Part shown: one piece after another, positions 1-12,904 of the stretch
Position numbering within the stretch: the stretch's first letter is position 1
Layout: each line of letters begins with the position of its first letter
Origin: Nymphaea colorata
Lineage: Eukaryota; Streptophyta; Magnoliopsida; Nymphaeales; Nymphaeaceae
Assembly: GCF_008831285.2 (NCBI RefSeq)
Contig: NC_045147.1
Location: forward strand, 14,796,854-14,860,853
Reading direction: 5' to 3'
Length of the DNA stretch: 64,000 nt
Program-made: the position numbers and the translations under genes
The notes under the pieces: generated by a model
Seen by the model: only the letters and a program-made list of their open reading frames with translations
Database searches by the model: none
Told to the model about the DNA's origin: nothing

Positions 1-2316
1 TCCCTTTTCTGTCTTTCAGATTTCATCCAGGGTCAACAGTCAATCAATTTCTTTATAGGAGCCCCCTGAATGAAATATTGGGATCTCTTAACAGATGAAA
101 CATTGAGAGACTAAAAAAAGAAAAAGTTTGAAAATGCTTGCTTTCAACTTTGCACCATTGAATAACTTGTTTGTGAACAAACGTCTTTTTGGATATTCTC
201 CTCCCTTCTATTTAGTCCAATTTATCTCTCTTCCAAGTTGGCAAAGGAAGAAAAGAAGAAAAATGGGGAAGAAGAACGATAAAAGAAAAGGTAGGAGAGG
301 TAATAAAACTTTGAACAAGAAGGGAGAGAGATGGGGAGGTGATTCTTTTGTGCATACCTTCACACAAGCATACACTAATTACTAGTTGTCAATATTAATC
401 TATTGTCTTTCAAAGACCTTTTAGAAAGAATTCACAGAGTTGATCTATGAAAGGTATTATAATATTTTTCTGGTAGTCACGTTTCCTGCGCATATATAAT
501 TTCATGTGCCCTTGTAATTCACGGTATCAATAGCTGTAGGAAGGGAAGCAAGTCAATTGGAGCTAACATTTTCAAACTTCCAATAAATTCTTGGATTTGG
601 TTGCGGAAATAAAACCATAGCCGCAAATATCATTCTCATGTTTTTAATGGTGAGTTTTTTTTCTGGTATATTTTCATTTTTCAGCAAAGTTGTTTTTTGT
701 TAGAAAAAAAACTTGGCAAATTTTTGTGAATGAAACAATCCTTAAAATTTGGTAAAAATAAAATAAATGAGAAATTAATAAGAAGACATAAACATAAGTA
801 GATAAAATAATAAAAATAATGTTTTAATAATCATAATGCTTATGATAATAAATTTAATTGAAGTTGAAAGTTGGATTCATGATGATATTAACGTTAAAAA
901 ATAGAAGAACCAAAAAAGGGAAATGCAAAATACACACATAAATTTATTTTCATTTTTTAAAACACATTTTTTTTATTTGTCTCTTTTTAATGTTAATATT
1001 GCATTGTTTTTGAAAGGAAAAAAAGCGATATCTGTAGCTATGAATAAAATTGTTGAAAAATAGCATCCCGTAAGGGGGAGCTAAAATTCTATTTTCTGTT
1101 TTTTCAGAAATAATGCATTTTAATGTGGTTCTTCATTAAATATTGTAAACTGATTAACACAGTTGTTCCATTGTTGATGTTTCCTTTCTGTAATACCTTT
1201 ACTGGTTGGAGCTTTATTTTTCATTCTGCTCTAACCAATTCTTTTCCTTTTCTTCCTTCTTGTTCATGCACTGGAAACAGTTCTGATTTCATCTTTTAGT
1301 TGCATTCTGCTAAAAATACTGGTAGAAACATGCATGAAAATGTCCTCAATAGTTCACAAATGATTTACGAACCTAAATATGAAACTAGTTATTTGCCCCT
1401 TTTTAGGCAAGATACATATTGCTTGTAGGCTGAATTTGGCAAATGCAAATTTTTCAGTTATAGAGAAACTGAGAAGTTTGCCTTAGTGCTGCAGAATATG
1501 TTATTGTGTCATATAAAGAAAATGCAGATTTGTTAGCCGTAATATTACTGGTATACCTTTCTAACCAGTCTCAAGTTCTACAATAATCTCTAAAAGGTGG
1601 TCACCCTTGGAAGTTGGAACTGTATTCTGAATTTTGAGAATGTTCTGCTGCCTTGGCTTTCCTCATGTTATCTAATTAACCTTGTTAAACTTTCTGGCTT
1701 ATTTTGAATGCCATGCATTAAACTCTTCCATCATCAATTTTCAGTCTATGCGATCTGGACGGGGATGTGAAGATTCTGTACTAGCATGCCGCAAACTGAA
1801 GGGTGATTTGCAGATAGTTTTCAATGTTTTGCCAAAGGATGTGCAACAGCTCTTGCTTCTCAATCCACAGAGAGCTGCTCTTCTGCAAGGCAGCTTGGAG
1901 AAGTCGAGAGTTCCTGGCCACCCTTCAGTTGTGAGCGTCGCTCTGGAAAAAAGCTTTTCAGGTTCAGCTCGGTAATGAAAGAAATTTGGTGCCATTACAT
2001 TCTCTGCACAGCCATCTCATTGTTCCAAAGATGCAGAAAAGAAAAGAAGCAGTGCCATGTTGCACAGTATGGCGATGGTGGGCAAATCCTGCTTTTAACA
2101 AAGAATATCTCATCTTTGCTCTCTTTTCAAGCAGTCCTTTTTATATTCTTCCTTGAGGTGGTGATTTTTGTCTCTCAGAATTCATTTGTCTTTTTTTTGT
2201 CTCCAATTGTTTGTTGGCAGGAATTGGTTTCCTTCCCATGCTTTCTAGGTTGTTGTAAACCGATTGACGGTTGAACCGTTTGCTCCAATTAAAATGATAT
2301 AAGATTGTATTAATTC

Positions 2317-2319
<3 letters not shown>

Positions 2320-2361
<42 letters not shown>
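2320..2361. repeat. (CT)n microsatellite
   Basis: About 20 uninterrupted CT units lie directly upstream of a 75-bp tandem repeat. No gene is near enough to suggest a 5' UTR role. Confidence 0.95.
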
Positions 2362-2364
<3 letters not shown>

Positions 2365-2384
2365 CGAGCACTTTTTACGCATTA

Positions 2385-2573
2385 GGTTCTTCATCTGTGA
2401 CATTGTATTTTATTCTGTCTTCGAGTTCATGGCTCGCTACAGAACCCCCCCCTCTTGTTCAGGTTCTTCATCGGTGACGTTGCTTTTTATTCTCTCTTCC
2501 AGTTCATGGCTCGTTACGGAACCCCCCTCTTGTTCAGGTTCTTCATCAGTGACATTGCATTTTATTCTGTCTT
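2385..2573. repeat. 75-bp tandem repeat, about 2.5 units
   Basis: Three successive blocks begin with GGTTCTTCATC at about 2385, 2462 and 2537. The first two continue through a shared TTCATGGCTCG segment and a C-rich tract ending CTCTTGTTCA. The third unit is cut short after about 37 bases. The units differ by scattered substitutions and the length of the C run, so the duplication is not very recent. Confidence 0.85.
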
Positions 2574-2632
2574 AACCCTTCTCTTATTATCCAATCCTTG
2601 CCCTTTCCTATGCTAAACGATTCACCAATCCC

Positions 2633-2634
<2 letters not shown>

Positions 2635-2664
<30 letters not shown>
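2635..2664. repeat. (GA)n microsatellite
   Basis: About 15 GA units, complementary in composition to the (CT)n tract 270 bp upstream. Confidence 0.95.
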
Positions 2665-2666
<2 letters not shown>

Positions 2667-5600
2667 AAGAAGATAACAGTATACAGCAGGACTGCAGGAA
2701 GTACCTTAGCAAGGAACACATGGCTGTTTAGGAACATTAATATCTTGCTTTTCAAAAATTTTGGGGAACTTTTCACATAAGCTTCCCTTTGTGCTTGACT
2801 AATGTTTGAGAAAGTTATCGCAGATTTGTTTTCCAGGTTCAGATCATAATTTGTGAGGAGCTTCACCCATGACTGGAGTGAAAAATTCAAGTCGTCCTGT
2901 GACTCGGGTGCCTCAGTTCCCAAATTACTAGAAGCAAACCTCCATGGACATTCCACTTACTGTGAAACTCTGAAGCTATACTTTTCAATGTTGACTTGGA
3001 CAATTAAATAAATTAATAAAAGTACATTAATCAAATCGATACGTCTCCGTTTATTGATTGCAGTAAGAAAGTAAGATAATTTAAAATTTCAACATTTACA
3101 TCCGACATTATCAAATTGTTTGTTTATAATCACTCACGTAAATTAAGCTGTTATTAATTATAACTCATCATTTTAACACTTAATTTTAGTTTATGATTCT
3201 CTTTACTTATGACCAACGTTGTAAAAATATGTGCATGAACAGAATCAGTGAGGCTGTAAAGCAACCAATTCGCTGATTCTTAATCGACTGTGAATACGTA
3301 AGAAATTACTAAATTTTTATTTAAAACAAACGAATCAATACAATTAAAAAATAAGAAATTTCCTTAAGATATTTCAAAAAATATTTTAAATTCACATGTG
3401 GCACTCTTGGACTGGCCACCGAATTGCTCAAGTGATTCATGATTATTCTGATAGTGTTGTTTCTGCATATATATAATCAATTAATCACATTTTTTTTTGC
3501 AATTGATTAATCGGGACTTGCCGTGGTACTCAGGTGCCAAAGTTTTTTGGATTAATCACGAGATTTGAACATTTTCCGTGTATGTACCGGAAGGGATGTG
3601 ATCAGCCAGTGACAAGTGATTCTGATGCTGCCATATAATGCCATCCAGGTTCAATTTTCTAGAACCGGACTTGAATAATTTTTAAGGGCATGGCTGAGAA
3701 CTATCTATAAACCCACCAAGAGTACATGAATTCATAACAAATAGTTCTTTGAAGACTGTTTAATTGGGATACAATGATGTAACTTTGGCAGGCCGTTGGG
3801 TTGAAGAAGAGGAGATGCTCTAGTACTTCCTATCTCCATCTCTGGGTTCTCAACTGAACCATGGGGATCCACTCATTTCTGTGGATGCTCTGATACCGTG
3901 GAAGATCTTGTGGGTATCTTTCACTTGGTCTAGTTACTGCATCTGCTTGGTGTTCCATGGTTGCTCATCTGAGCATTCATCGACATATGGCTAATAATAA
4001 ATCTCCTTAGGGTGCTGACTTTTGCTTTTCTCAGAATCTCATTTTTCAATCCTTGCAGCTCACTGAGCTCCTATTCGCATTTGTTTAAACGAGAACGGTC
4101 AGCATCTTCCATTTTCTATGTTTATCCTTTTTCTCATTTATTTTGTATTCCAAATGGGCATTACATTATTCTTTTTAATGTTTGAAGAGCAAACTGTCAA
4201 TCAATTTCTAAGTGCTGAACTCTGCAAACCCCCCTTGAGACCGATCAAGGCCCTTTTCCGAGGTCAGCACACCAATCCACACGTCCAAGTTGGATCTACC
4301 TGTTGTCAAGGCCCCTAGCATGATTGCTAGCGGAACAGACCTGGATGAGTCTCACCCTTTAACCCTACAAGGTCGTTTGGCAGCAGAATTACTCTCAGTA
4401 TTTTATAAATCTGCCCCAAGGATTGATGCGAACTCTAAATTAATTTTCATGAATCTGTCTCAATCTTTGGACACGTAAATGTATTCATGCTGCCAATCTA
4501 AAGTATATTTGATCACTTCTGATTTTAGAACTATGATCTGATGTTGAATACTTTTGTTAACGTGGTAAAGATTCACAGTGAAATCCATAATTCTTATTCA
4601 TCAAACTAAGATCTCAAATCAAGCATATTAAGATCCTCACTATACTTTTGTGTTGAGAAAGGTATGATTTAATATCAGAGAGGGCGGGAGGGAGGGTCTG
4701 AACTTGGATCGATGGATGTCAAATTCTTGAGGTGTAACACCAGAGTAGATGAAGGGCAATCAAACGTCTCCTTAACTAGAGGCAGGACATTATGAACACC
4801 AACAAAAAGTGCAAACATGACTACATGATGATGCGAATGAACTGTATGGAGGGTTAGAGACAAAGAAGAATGGTAAAAGATTAATTTAGTAATGTTACCT
4901 TGGTTACTCATGCTTACCTACCATTAGTAGCCTGGCCGTGGCGATGAAAAGGGTCCTCGAAAATAACTTTGAATAATTAGGTGTTAAGCTTAAATTATTA
5001 CAACCTTTTTACGAATGGCCAACCTACCTCCGGTTCTCCTTACCGGAGATCTCCTTATTGAGTGCTTGTAAGGTAGTAGACTACTGGAAGAGAACAAGAA
5101 GACATAGACAGATAATTGATAAGAGCGCAGAGAGGAGCAGGAGCATAGCCAGGATTTTGTTTTTTTTTGTGACCCCCCACATAAAATTTCTAAAAGGTTT
5201 TTACATGAGCCAGCCATATTTTTCAAAAGTTTTATGGGGGCCAAACTACCACAAACTTGGGAAAATAATGTACATCAAGAACACGTAGAACTCAACATTA
5301 TTGTAGGGTGCCTTGGAATGCATAATTTTGCATGACTGGCACCTAGGTCAAGAGGATTCCTAAACGAGGGTATTTTGTTACAAGTAAATATATGGCTTAC
5401 AAGAATGGACAAAACTCAAAAGTAGAAAAGCGAACAGATGGAATAGTTTGCTTTTGATTAAACATGGTGCTTGCGTTTGTTGATCTAGTAAAAAGACTTC
5501 TACTAGGATTCGTGATTTATCAAGTTTAAAATTTTACCAAAGATTCGAAGATCAAGGACGCTGTGGGAAAAGGAGACGGGGGACAAGCGAAGATTCTGTT

Positions 5601-5744
5601 GGATCTGGTGGTAATTTTGCATTGAATAAAAAACCAAAAATTTAAATAGGAGCCGTCCTGCCTTGACTGGGTATTCAAATTCCCATCTTCCTGTGAAAGT
5701 TGTGGTGGGAGGCTGGGTCTCTGTTCTTCTTTGCGTTCTCCGGG

Positions 5745-8700
5745 ATGTCGAGGTAATCGTCGTGTTACAGCTCCGGAACTGGAACCCACTAGCTTTCATT
5801 TGATCAAGCTACTGTCTTCTGTTCGATGGCTTCTGTTTTCTCTTTAATCAGAACAATTTGATTGGTTTTTCTTCATATAGGTCGCTTTCGTGATGGGGTT
5901 GGAATTTTCTATTATTTGCCGAGATGTTGGTCTCACTTCTTCTTTTTAAGCTTGGGGGCTTCTTTCTTTACATGATCGTACACTGTGTGGCCTTCTGTCG
6001 CTACTTGACTCGGATGGTTAATGGGTACTTGAAATTGCAGGGCTTCCTGGTTAGTTGACTGCAAAAGGATCGCGACGAAGATCAAGAGTGCATCGAGTGA
6101 CCCGCAGAAGGTTGCGTGGAGAAGCAATCCCACCAGGACTTGCCCCAGTTGCAATTATGTTATTGACAACAGTGATGTATGTGCTCTGATTCCTACTTGG
6201 AAATTACTAGGGAGAGGGGATCGGTTTTTGCCTTAAAGGTGCTGTTTTATGTTTCTGTTTTAACTGTCCACACGATCCATTTGGTAAGTTGATAAATGAT
6301 GGTGGAAAATAAATTATTCTTTCATGCTTAACTGACTAGGAAAACACCAATGCATGTTATTACAGTTGTTTTCTGGGGGACTTCCAATAAAATGAATGAT
6401 AACTGCGGTAAGAAATCTGACTTATTTCGTTTTTTTATTCAAATGAATGGTCTCAAGAGAATCTTATACCTGAAGTTCATATTATCTAAAAGAAAATCAA
6501 AATGCATGATTAGAAAGAATCCCTGATGTTTCTGCCGCATAAGGGAGCATCAACAATTAGAGCTAATTCCTATCTTTCTGATAGATGAAACACGAGCAAG
6601 AAAGAAGAGTTCTGGTTTCCTGTTGGTAATGGATGTATTAGGTCACCAGAAGGATCCATGTCTTAAGTACTAGCATGTTTCAAAGAGGACCTGTCTACTG
6701 CACCCTATCATTCCAAAATCTCAATTGACATCTCAACCATCAGCCCTTCACATATCTACTTCTCCACTGGAAATCCTTCAATCAACTTCTGCATCAATTA
6801 CTGCACATTCTCCATAATGCCATATGACTTTCAGATGGTAGTTCAACTATCGGTCCTCCATAGTAAGCAACTCGTAGTCTTGTACAACGGAAGTCCACAA
6901 AAGTTCTATATGATCTCTTGAAACTTGAAATTTTGAAGTGGCTTACATGGTTCCTAGCAGAAAATGTAGGTCGCAGAGAATTGTCTTCAAGAAGCAGGAA
7001 CGAATGGTTGGTTCCTTATATAAGGCCTTTCTATCCATGTCGTCGATGTAAAATGTGTATAGTAACTTCTATATCAGGTCCTAATCAAGGTGCTTATATA
7101 ACATAACTCATTGTAAAAACTACAGATTTTCTTACTAAATCTTTCTAAATCCAAAAAGACTATGATATTCTGGAAACAAGCTTAAAACGCATGCTGCATA
7201 AAGAGTTACCAAACACAAAAACAAGAAGTGCAGGTTGACAATTAATTCCCCATGAATTGCATAAATATTCAACGCCATAACAGAAGATATCCTCTTACTA
7301 GCCTGTTTACTAAAATATTTAAACTTCACAGCTTAAGCTGTCCAAATGCCTAAACTAATGCAAAATAAAGTTTATTGTCTATGACTTACTCCAACAACTA
7401 AATGGTCATAAAAGGACTTTTGGATAGTTAAGACTTTAGATGCTGATTTCTCACTTCTCCCAGTCCTGATAGCCAGTCTATGATTTATCTCTTTCCTGAC
7501 CTCTCCCGTACTAAGTCACATTAATGAGGGGAGAGAGAGAGTTATGTGTGTGTGTGTGTATATATATATGCATGTATGACTACATATATATAAAGCTATT
7601 TGATCGTCACCAATAACCAAAATATAGTTGGATGTGACCTACGTAGTTTATTTAATAAATAAGAACCTCTGAAGCACAAAATTGATACTGTAGATCAAGA
7701 GTATTATAATGCACAGTGCATCAAATTTGATTAGTCGAAAGATCATATTATTTTATTTCCAAAAGTATGACTTGGGACATGATTTGTGATAAGAAAGCCA
7801 TGTTGTATCTGTCTATGTCATTAAATCAGGTGAAACCATTTTAGCTTATGACATGTGGGCACACTAAAGCTTGAGGAACACCGCTCATTTTTTGTACACA
7901 CACACACACACATACATGTATATATACCTTTTTATATGTCAATGATTGAATAATGTGCTCTAGGTTTTATGTTCCACTGTGTACTGTGCTATGCCATAAA
8001 ACCATCTGATTATCAGATGATCAAAACAATTTAATGGATGTGATCTACATTAGTTTATTTAACAAATAGCAAGTTCTTGACTTACATCATTTCGATGCTG
8101 AAGTAAGACAATCAAGGGCATAAATATTCAATGGCTCACAAAGTGACAAAACATCAAAATTTGATGGTTTAATACATCATGCCTAAAAGTATGATGCTTA
8201 CCAAAAAATTTTTGCTGAACCTATCCATATGATTAATCGGCTTATGTAAAAGATTAGGGCACACAGCATTTATCTCTTGTGCATACTGCATCATCAACTT
8301 TAATTTTCTTTTGGATCAAGGTATTGGAAACCACTACTACTTTTTATAAGACAAGAACCAAACATAAATTACAGAATTTCAATATGGGATGATTCCCATA
8401 CATTCACCTATCACTTGCATTTCCAGGTTACTCAGGATTGGCCTGGTCTACCACGTGGGGTGAAATTTGATCCATCTGATCAAGAGCTTCTTTGGCATTT
8501 ATCAACAAAAGTTGGGGTCAGAAATATGGCACCACATCCTTTCATCAATGAGTTTATTCCAACTGTTCAAGAAGAAGATGGCATTTGTTATACTCATCCC
8601 GAGAAATTGCCAGGTGTGTCTCTCTCTTTCTCTCTCCCTCTGTATGTCTCTTTTTCAAGACAATGTTTAATTCTGGTTGTCTTTTGGTGTTATAGGTGTC

Positions 8701-10127
8701 ACTAAAGATGGAAGCATATCACATTTTTTCCATAGAACAATGAAGGCCTATAGTACAGGAACCAGGAAACGGCGAAAAATACAAAATGAACTTGATCCAT
8801 ACCTCGGAGATGTACGCTGGCATAAAACTGGTAAAACAAAGCCTGTAATTGTAGACGGAGTACAGAAGGGCTGTAAAAAAATAATGGTTCTTTATACGAG
8901 TACAGCAAAAGGTGGAAAATCAGAGAAAACAAACTGGGTGATGCACCAATACCACCTTGGAACAGAGGAAGAAGAAAAGGAAGGGGAGTTTGTTGTCTCT
9001 AAAGTATTTTATCAGCAGCAATCTAAGACTTTGGACAAGAATGAGCATGACGTGATTGATGAATCAAGGCAACCTACATATAGGAAAGAGGAGCCAGCTG
9101 ACCTTGCAGATGTCTTTCCTAACTTGTCTTGTAGTAAGATCACTAATGATGATCTTTTGCAAGGGCAGGTATCAGATAGTAAAGAATCCTTTCCACAGGT
9201 AGCAGTCAGTTACCATAACTAATTGATTTTTGTGACATTTGAAGTACCAACTATTGTGAGGTAATTATTTTGGTGGTTGCAGGTGATTGATCCTGAGACA
9301 ACAAATGCTGAGAATGGGGAAAGTAGTCAACCTGACTTGGAGACACTTGATCATCATAATTTGAAAGATGATACTATGGCTTATGAATCAATTCAATCCA
9401 CATCCTTGAAAGAAGAGCCAGTTGTTTCATCAAATTTCATTGGTATATCATGTGGTGCTGTAAAGAAAAGTTCCAGTGATGATCTTGTTCAAGAACATGG
9501 ATCACAGGGTAAACAAACTTTTCCTCAGGTACTGTCACATCTTGAGCCATGTTTATAGATGCTAGTCTACAAAAAATTAGGTCTCATTATTTCCAATGTC
9601 TCCATGTTCATGATTGCAGGTTGTGGTTTCCCAGACAGAGAAAGGTGAGGACTGTGCAAGTAGTCAACCTGAGTGGGAGAGACTTGAGGATCATAATAAT
9701 AACTCAATAGCAGATCCTAAGTGGTGGGAGGGGGAGTCACAATTTCTGCTTGATTCACAGCAACTTGTGGAAGGGTTGTATATTTGCGATGAGATCCTAC
9801 AAAGCCAGTCTTCCAGTGGCAGTGCTGCAAAAAAAATTGTACCTTGTTTAGCAGAATACTCTCGGATAGGGGCTGAAAATCTTAAGAAGGATTTAGAGGA
9901 GTGCCAAAGCTTGAATCGTCCAGACCTTGCAAATAATGACTTTGATACCCCTACAGATATTCGTCTGAGCCAGCTTGTAAGTCATCACATACTTGTCTTC
10001 TTCTTCTGGACGTTAGTCACAGTATGTAGGCATTCATTTGATGAATTCTGGATTAAAATTGTAGGATATACCACTGGATTCACAAGAAAGCTCATTGGGC
10101 TGGAATGGAAACAGACTTGATGATTAA
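5745..10127 (+). CDS. SOG1: SOG1, NAC-family DNA-damage response factor
   Basis: SOG1 is the plant-specific transcription factor that ATM and ATR phosphorylate after DNA damage. It then drives cell-cycle arrest, repair and cell-death genes in the nucleus. I read seven coding exons: 5745-5752, 6041-6176, 8427-8613, 8696-9198, 9283-9528, 9620-9976 and 10065-10127. All have GT-AG borders and consistent phases, giving 499 residues (Arabidopsis SOG1 is about 450). Exons 1 and 2 give MSRASWLVD, then [12 protein letters not shown] and [12 protein letters not shown], the conserved SOG1 N-terminus. The NAC region follows, with [51 protein letters not shown] and [10 protein letters not shown]. The C-terminal part has [19 protein letters not shown] and RLSQL, as in known SOG1 proteins, and nine SQ dipeptides, the ATM/ATR target type. 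The start at 5745 is chosen because ATGTCGAG followed by GTAATC joins in phase to exon 2. Gene identity is very sure; the tiny first exon is less so. Confidence 0.93.
6177..8426 (+). other. SOG1 intron 2 (2.25 kb) with internal duplication
   Basis: This is the largest SOG1 intron. It carries compound microsatellites ((GA)n(TG)n(TA)n at 7530-7570 and (CA)n at 7896-7912). It also holds a diverged internal duplication: a block near 7620-7760 recurs near 8035-8200, sharing TGGATGTGA, CTAC, TAGTTTATTTAA and AAAAGTATGA in the same order. No coding content is visible. Confidence 0.6.
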
Positions 10128-11900
10128 GGATATGAGAGAAGGTTTTGTGGTCCTTCAGTGCAAAGCTTACAAACAAATGTTTCAGAGCCCTGCTTCACTG
10201 AAGGCGCACCTAAACTGCTTTTTGAGCTTTATCTCTTCTATTGTGTATTTATCTAGAACTCGTCATTAGTTTTACTACCTAACTGACTTTTGGACATGAT
10301 GGTTCTTCTCTCTGTAAGAAGGTTGCCAATGGGAAGATGGAAATGGTGGTGCATGGATGGAGCACATCACATAAGGTGGTGCGGATACCAGTCCTCTTCC
10401 ATGAAGTTAAACTAAAGGCACAGTTTTAATCATGCTAGCTGAAACTGTGCTTCTTGAATATATGTAGATGGCTTTAGTCCCATACAGTGCATTTGTATGT
10501 TTTCTCTATCCATGTAAAAGAATGCTACATCTATATTATCTAGCTCAGTTGATAGGATTTTTTTTGAGGCTTAGTCATGTACACGCTACTGCTATTATGA
10601 TAAGGTCCAACTCTACTTTCCTCACCTCTTTGAGCTTTGCATTTGTAGTGGCAGTTGTCATAAGTACATACTAGAACTGGTTGATATTACGTGGTTACTA
10701 TCAACTTATATGCAACTAGAGGAATGATTATACTGCTAAGCTATCGCAAGTAGTCGGGCACCTGGTGCATTGCAGATCTTCCTAATCTAAAAAATTAAAT
10801 ATTTTAGGTTCAGGCGAACTTTATAGGATGAATTACTTATATTAATACATGCAATATTGTCACAGAAAACGTGTTTTATTCGAAAAAAACATGGATAAAA
10901 CGTGGAAAACAAGTCACCCGTATAACACGTGAAAAAACACGTTTTAAAAAAAGCACCAAAAAATAAGAAACGCAAAAAAATGCATATAATACGCGTATAA
11001 TACGTGTTTATTTGTTTTTTTTCATATTTTTATTAATTTTTATTGTTTTATAATTTTCAAGATTTATTAAATGCTTTAACTTTTTAAAAAATTCACTGAT
11101 ATTTTTTCGAGATATTCAACTTTGTTATATTATACCTAAGAAATTCCTCACTATATCCGTACAAGTTTTTTGTGACAATGGAAAAGACATGAAGAAGAAG
11201 ACATTGAGCATAAAGTTTTTTATCCACTATTAAGTCATAATGGTGACGAAAAGAGGAGCTTCGGCCTTCCTGCTTCTGAATTCAAGTGAATTATAATTCT
11301 TTCCACCTTTTCTTTTCATCCAAAAGTAGATATCTATATGTCAATCATTTCTACCGTCTAACTTATAAGTGATAACTGATGCTTGTTAGCAATCTGGTGA
11401 TTTAGTTGCTGCACTCTGCTGATTGATACATTTGGCTCATTTTTCACCTAAATCAAGTTGTTAACGCCTAATGGCTTTTTGCAACTCGGTGCATCTTTTG
11501 ACAGAATACTGAAAGTTCTGGCAATATTTTCTGTTAAAAAGGCAGACAAATCTTGGATCTATTTCCATGTTACCTTTCCTTTAGCTACTCACAAAAATTG
11601 AAATGCTATGCAGTGGTGGCAGTATCTTTTGCATTTACAGATATTACTTCCTTTATTTAACTGATAAAAGAGACATCCCAATTCCAGTGCCAATATTTCG
11701 CTGTGGAGTTTGAGTACCCAAATAATAAAAAAAAAAAACCTCTTTCGAGACATTTGAGCTGTTCTTATTCCTAATATAGACTGCTGTTTTCACTAGATAT
11801 TAGTTCTTTGTGGCAGCCTTCTGTAAAGTGTTTGTGCTATTGACAAAAGACTGGAACTTTTGCACAAAAAAACCGTCATGAGAACATATCCATTACGCCT
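10128..11900. other. Intergenic, SOG1 3' UTR and AT-rich repeat
   Basis: The first few hundred bases after the SOG1 stop should hold its 3' UTR. Around 10860-11020 there is a palindrome-rich AT tract with repeated ACACGT, ACGTGTTT and AAACGTG words on both strands (for example AACACGTG followed closely by AACACGTTTT). This resembles decayed MITE-type sequence. No gene is supported between it and the LINE fragment. Confidence 0.5.
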
Positions 11901-12335
11901 ATTTCATCCTAATCTATTACTTTACATCCTCCCAAAACGCTCATCTTGATCGCACCAGGCATCTGTTCCCCTAGTGCAATTTCATTCCTGACCTTCCATA
12001 AATTCCATGGGTACCATCATCTCTTCATCCACTCACACAAGAATTTCCGCTTCCACCACCTGACTGTTTCCTGCAATTGGCCCGGGAGAGACACCAGAAC
12101 ATTAAAATTGAGTCCCAAGAACTTCGATATAGCAATAAGACTCCATTTAAAAAAGATGCGATCAATAGATTCCAACTCCTTTTCACATTGCCAGCATATG
12201 CTGGCTAATGACAGACCAAATCTCTGCAGCCTGTTTAAAGTCAGCAATTTGCCTTCAAAAGCCAAAAATCCACACCATTTGGTGCGTGGAGTAGCATCAT
12301 TTTACCAGATTTTCTTCCTCAACATCATAACCTGA
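11880..12335 (-). mobile_element. LINE (L1-type) 3' fragment, zf-RVT region
   Basis: Read on the minus strand, 12335 to 12017 gives PRTKWCGFLAFEGKLLTLN, then LQRFGLSLASICWQCEKE, a downstream D-FFKW and WWKRKF. This order is typical of the zinc-binding region that follows the reverse transcriptase in plant L1-like ORF2 proteins: a proline/arginine/lysine lead-in, GKLLT-NLQRRG, CxxCxxxxE, H-FF-C. Here the final metal-ligand positions read R and W, the frame closes at 12017, and no reverse transcriptase core lies upstream. It is therefore a dead 5'-truncated and eroded copy. It sits just outside the LAR duplication block. Confidence 0.75.
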
Positions 12336-12904
12336 CGAACTGGCCGGACCTTCCCACATAAGTTGTATGATTTAATAATTTGCTTTTAAAAAGTTATTAC
12401 TCAAGTGCTTCAAGAAGCATGTGTACACAACAACCCCCCACGGTGACTTGCACAAGCGAAGCCTACCAAGTAGCCTTGTCATCCTCAACTCACTGGTTTT
12501 CATGCATGAACAGAGGACCCTTTCTAGAGAGAGAGAGAGAGAGTCCTCTCTTGGCAATTTTTTAAAGAACTTTGGGAGGAGATTGTTCACATGTCATCCC
12601 CAGTACAATATATTCTCCGGCTAATTTTGTATCACCCAGTGAATTGCTTTTAAGTTGAACTCGTTACTACTGCAACTGTTTATCTTTAAATCTCCCTTCT
12701 GAAGGAAGCGACATCAATTTTATGCAGGTAATGGTTTAAAGGATTTCTCTAGGTTTACACCACACTATGAGCACGCCATGGCTCAATGGTAAGGTCACAT
12801 GAATCCAATCCTACAATGGCAATGAGGGTCCTCTCGATCTTCTGTTTATCGTAGTCACTGCAAATTCTACAATATTCTTCTAGAATAATTCATCTTTTCC
12901 TTTA

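Larger units (their letters stand above)
1..5744. other. Gene-poor AT-rich flank
   Basis: No gene is supported here. The stretch holds poly-A/T-rich sequence, two dinucleotide microsatellites and a short tandem repeat, listed separately. One open stretch near 1741-1975 (+) looks mildly protein-like and follows a plausible acceptor (TTTTCAG at 1737-1743), but it matches no family I recognise. Another short open stretch at 4290-4478 (+) has no recognisable content. The last few hundred bases before 5745 should hold the promoter and 5' UTR of the SOG1 gene; I see no convincing TATA box there. Confidence 0.5.
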
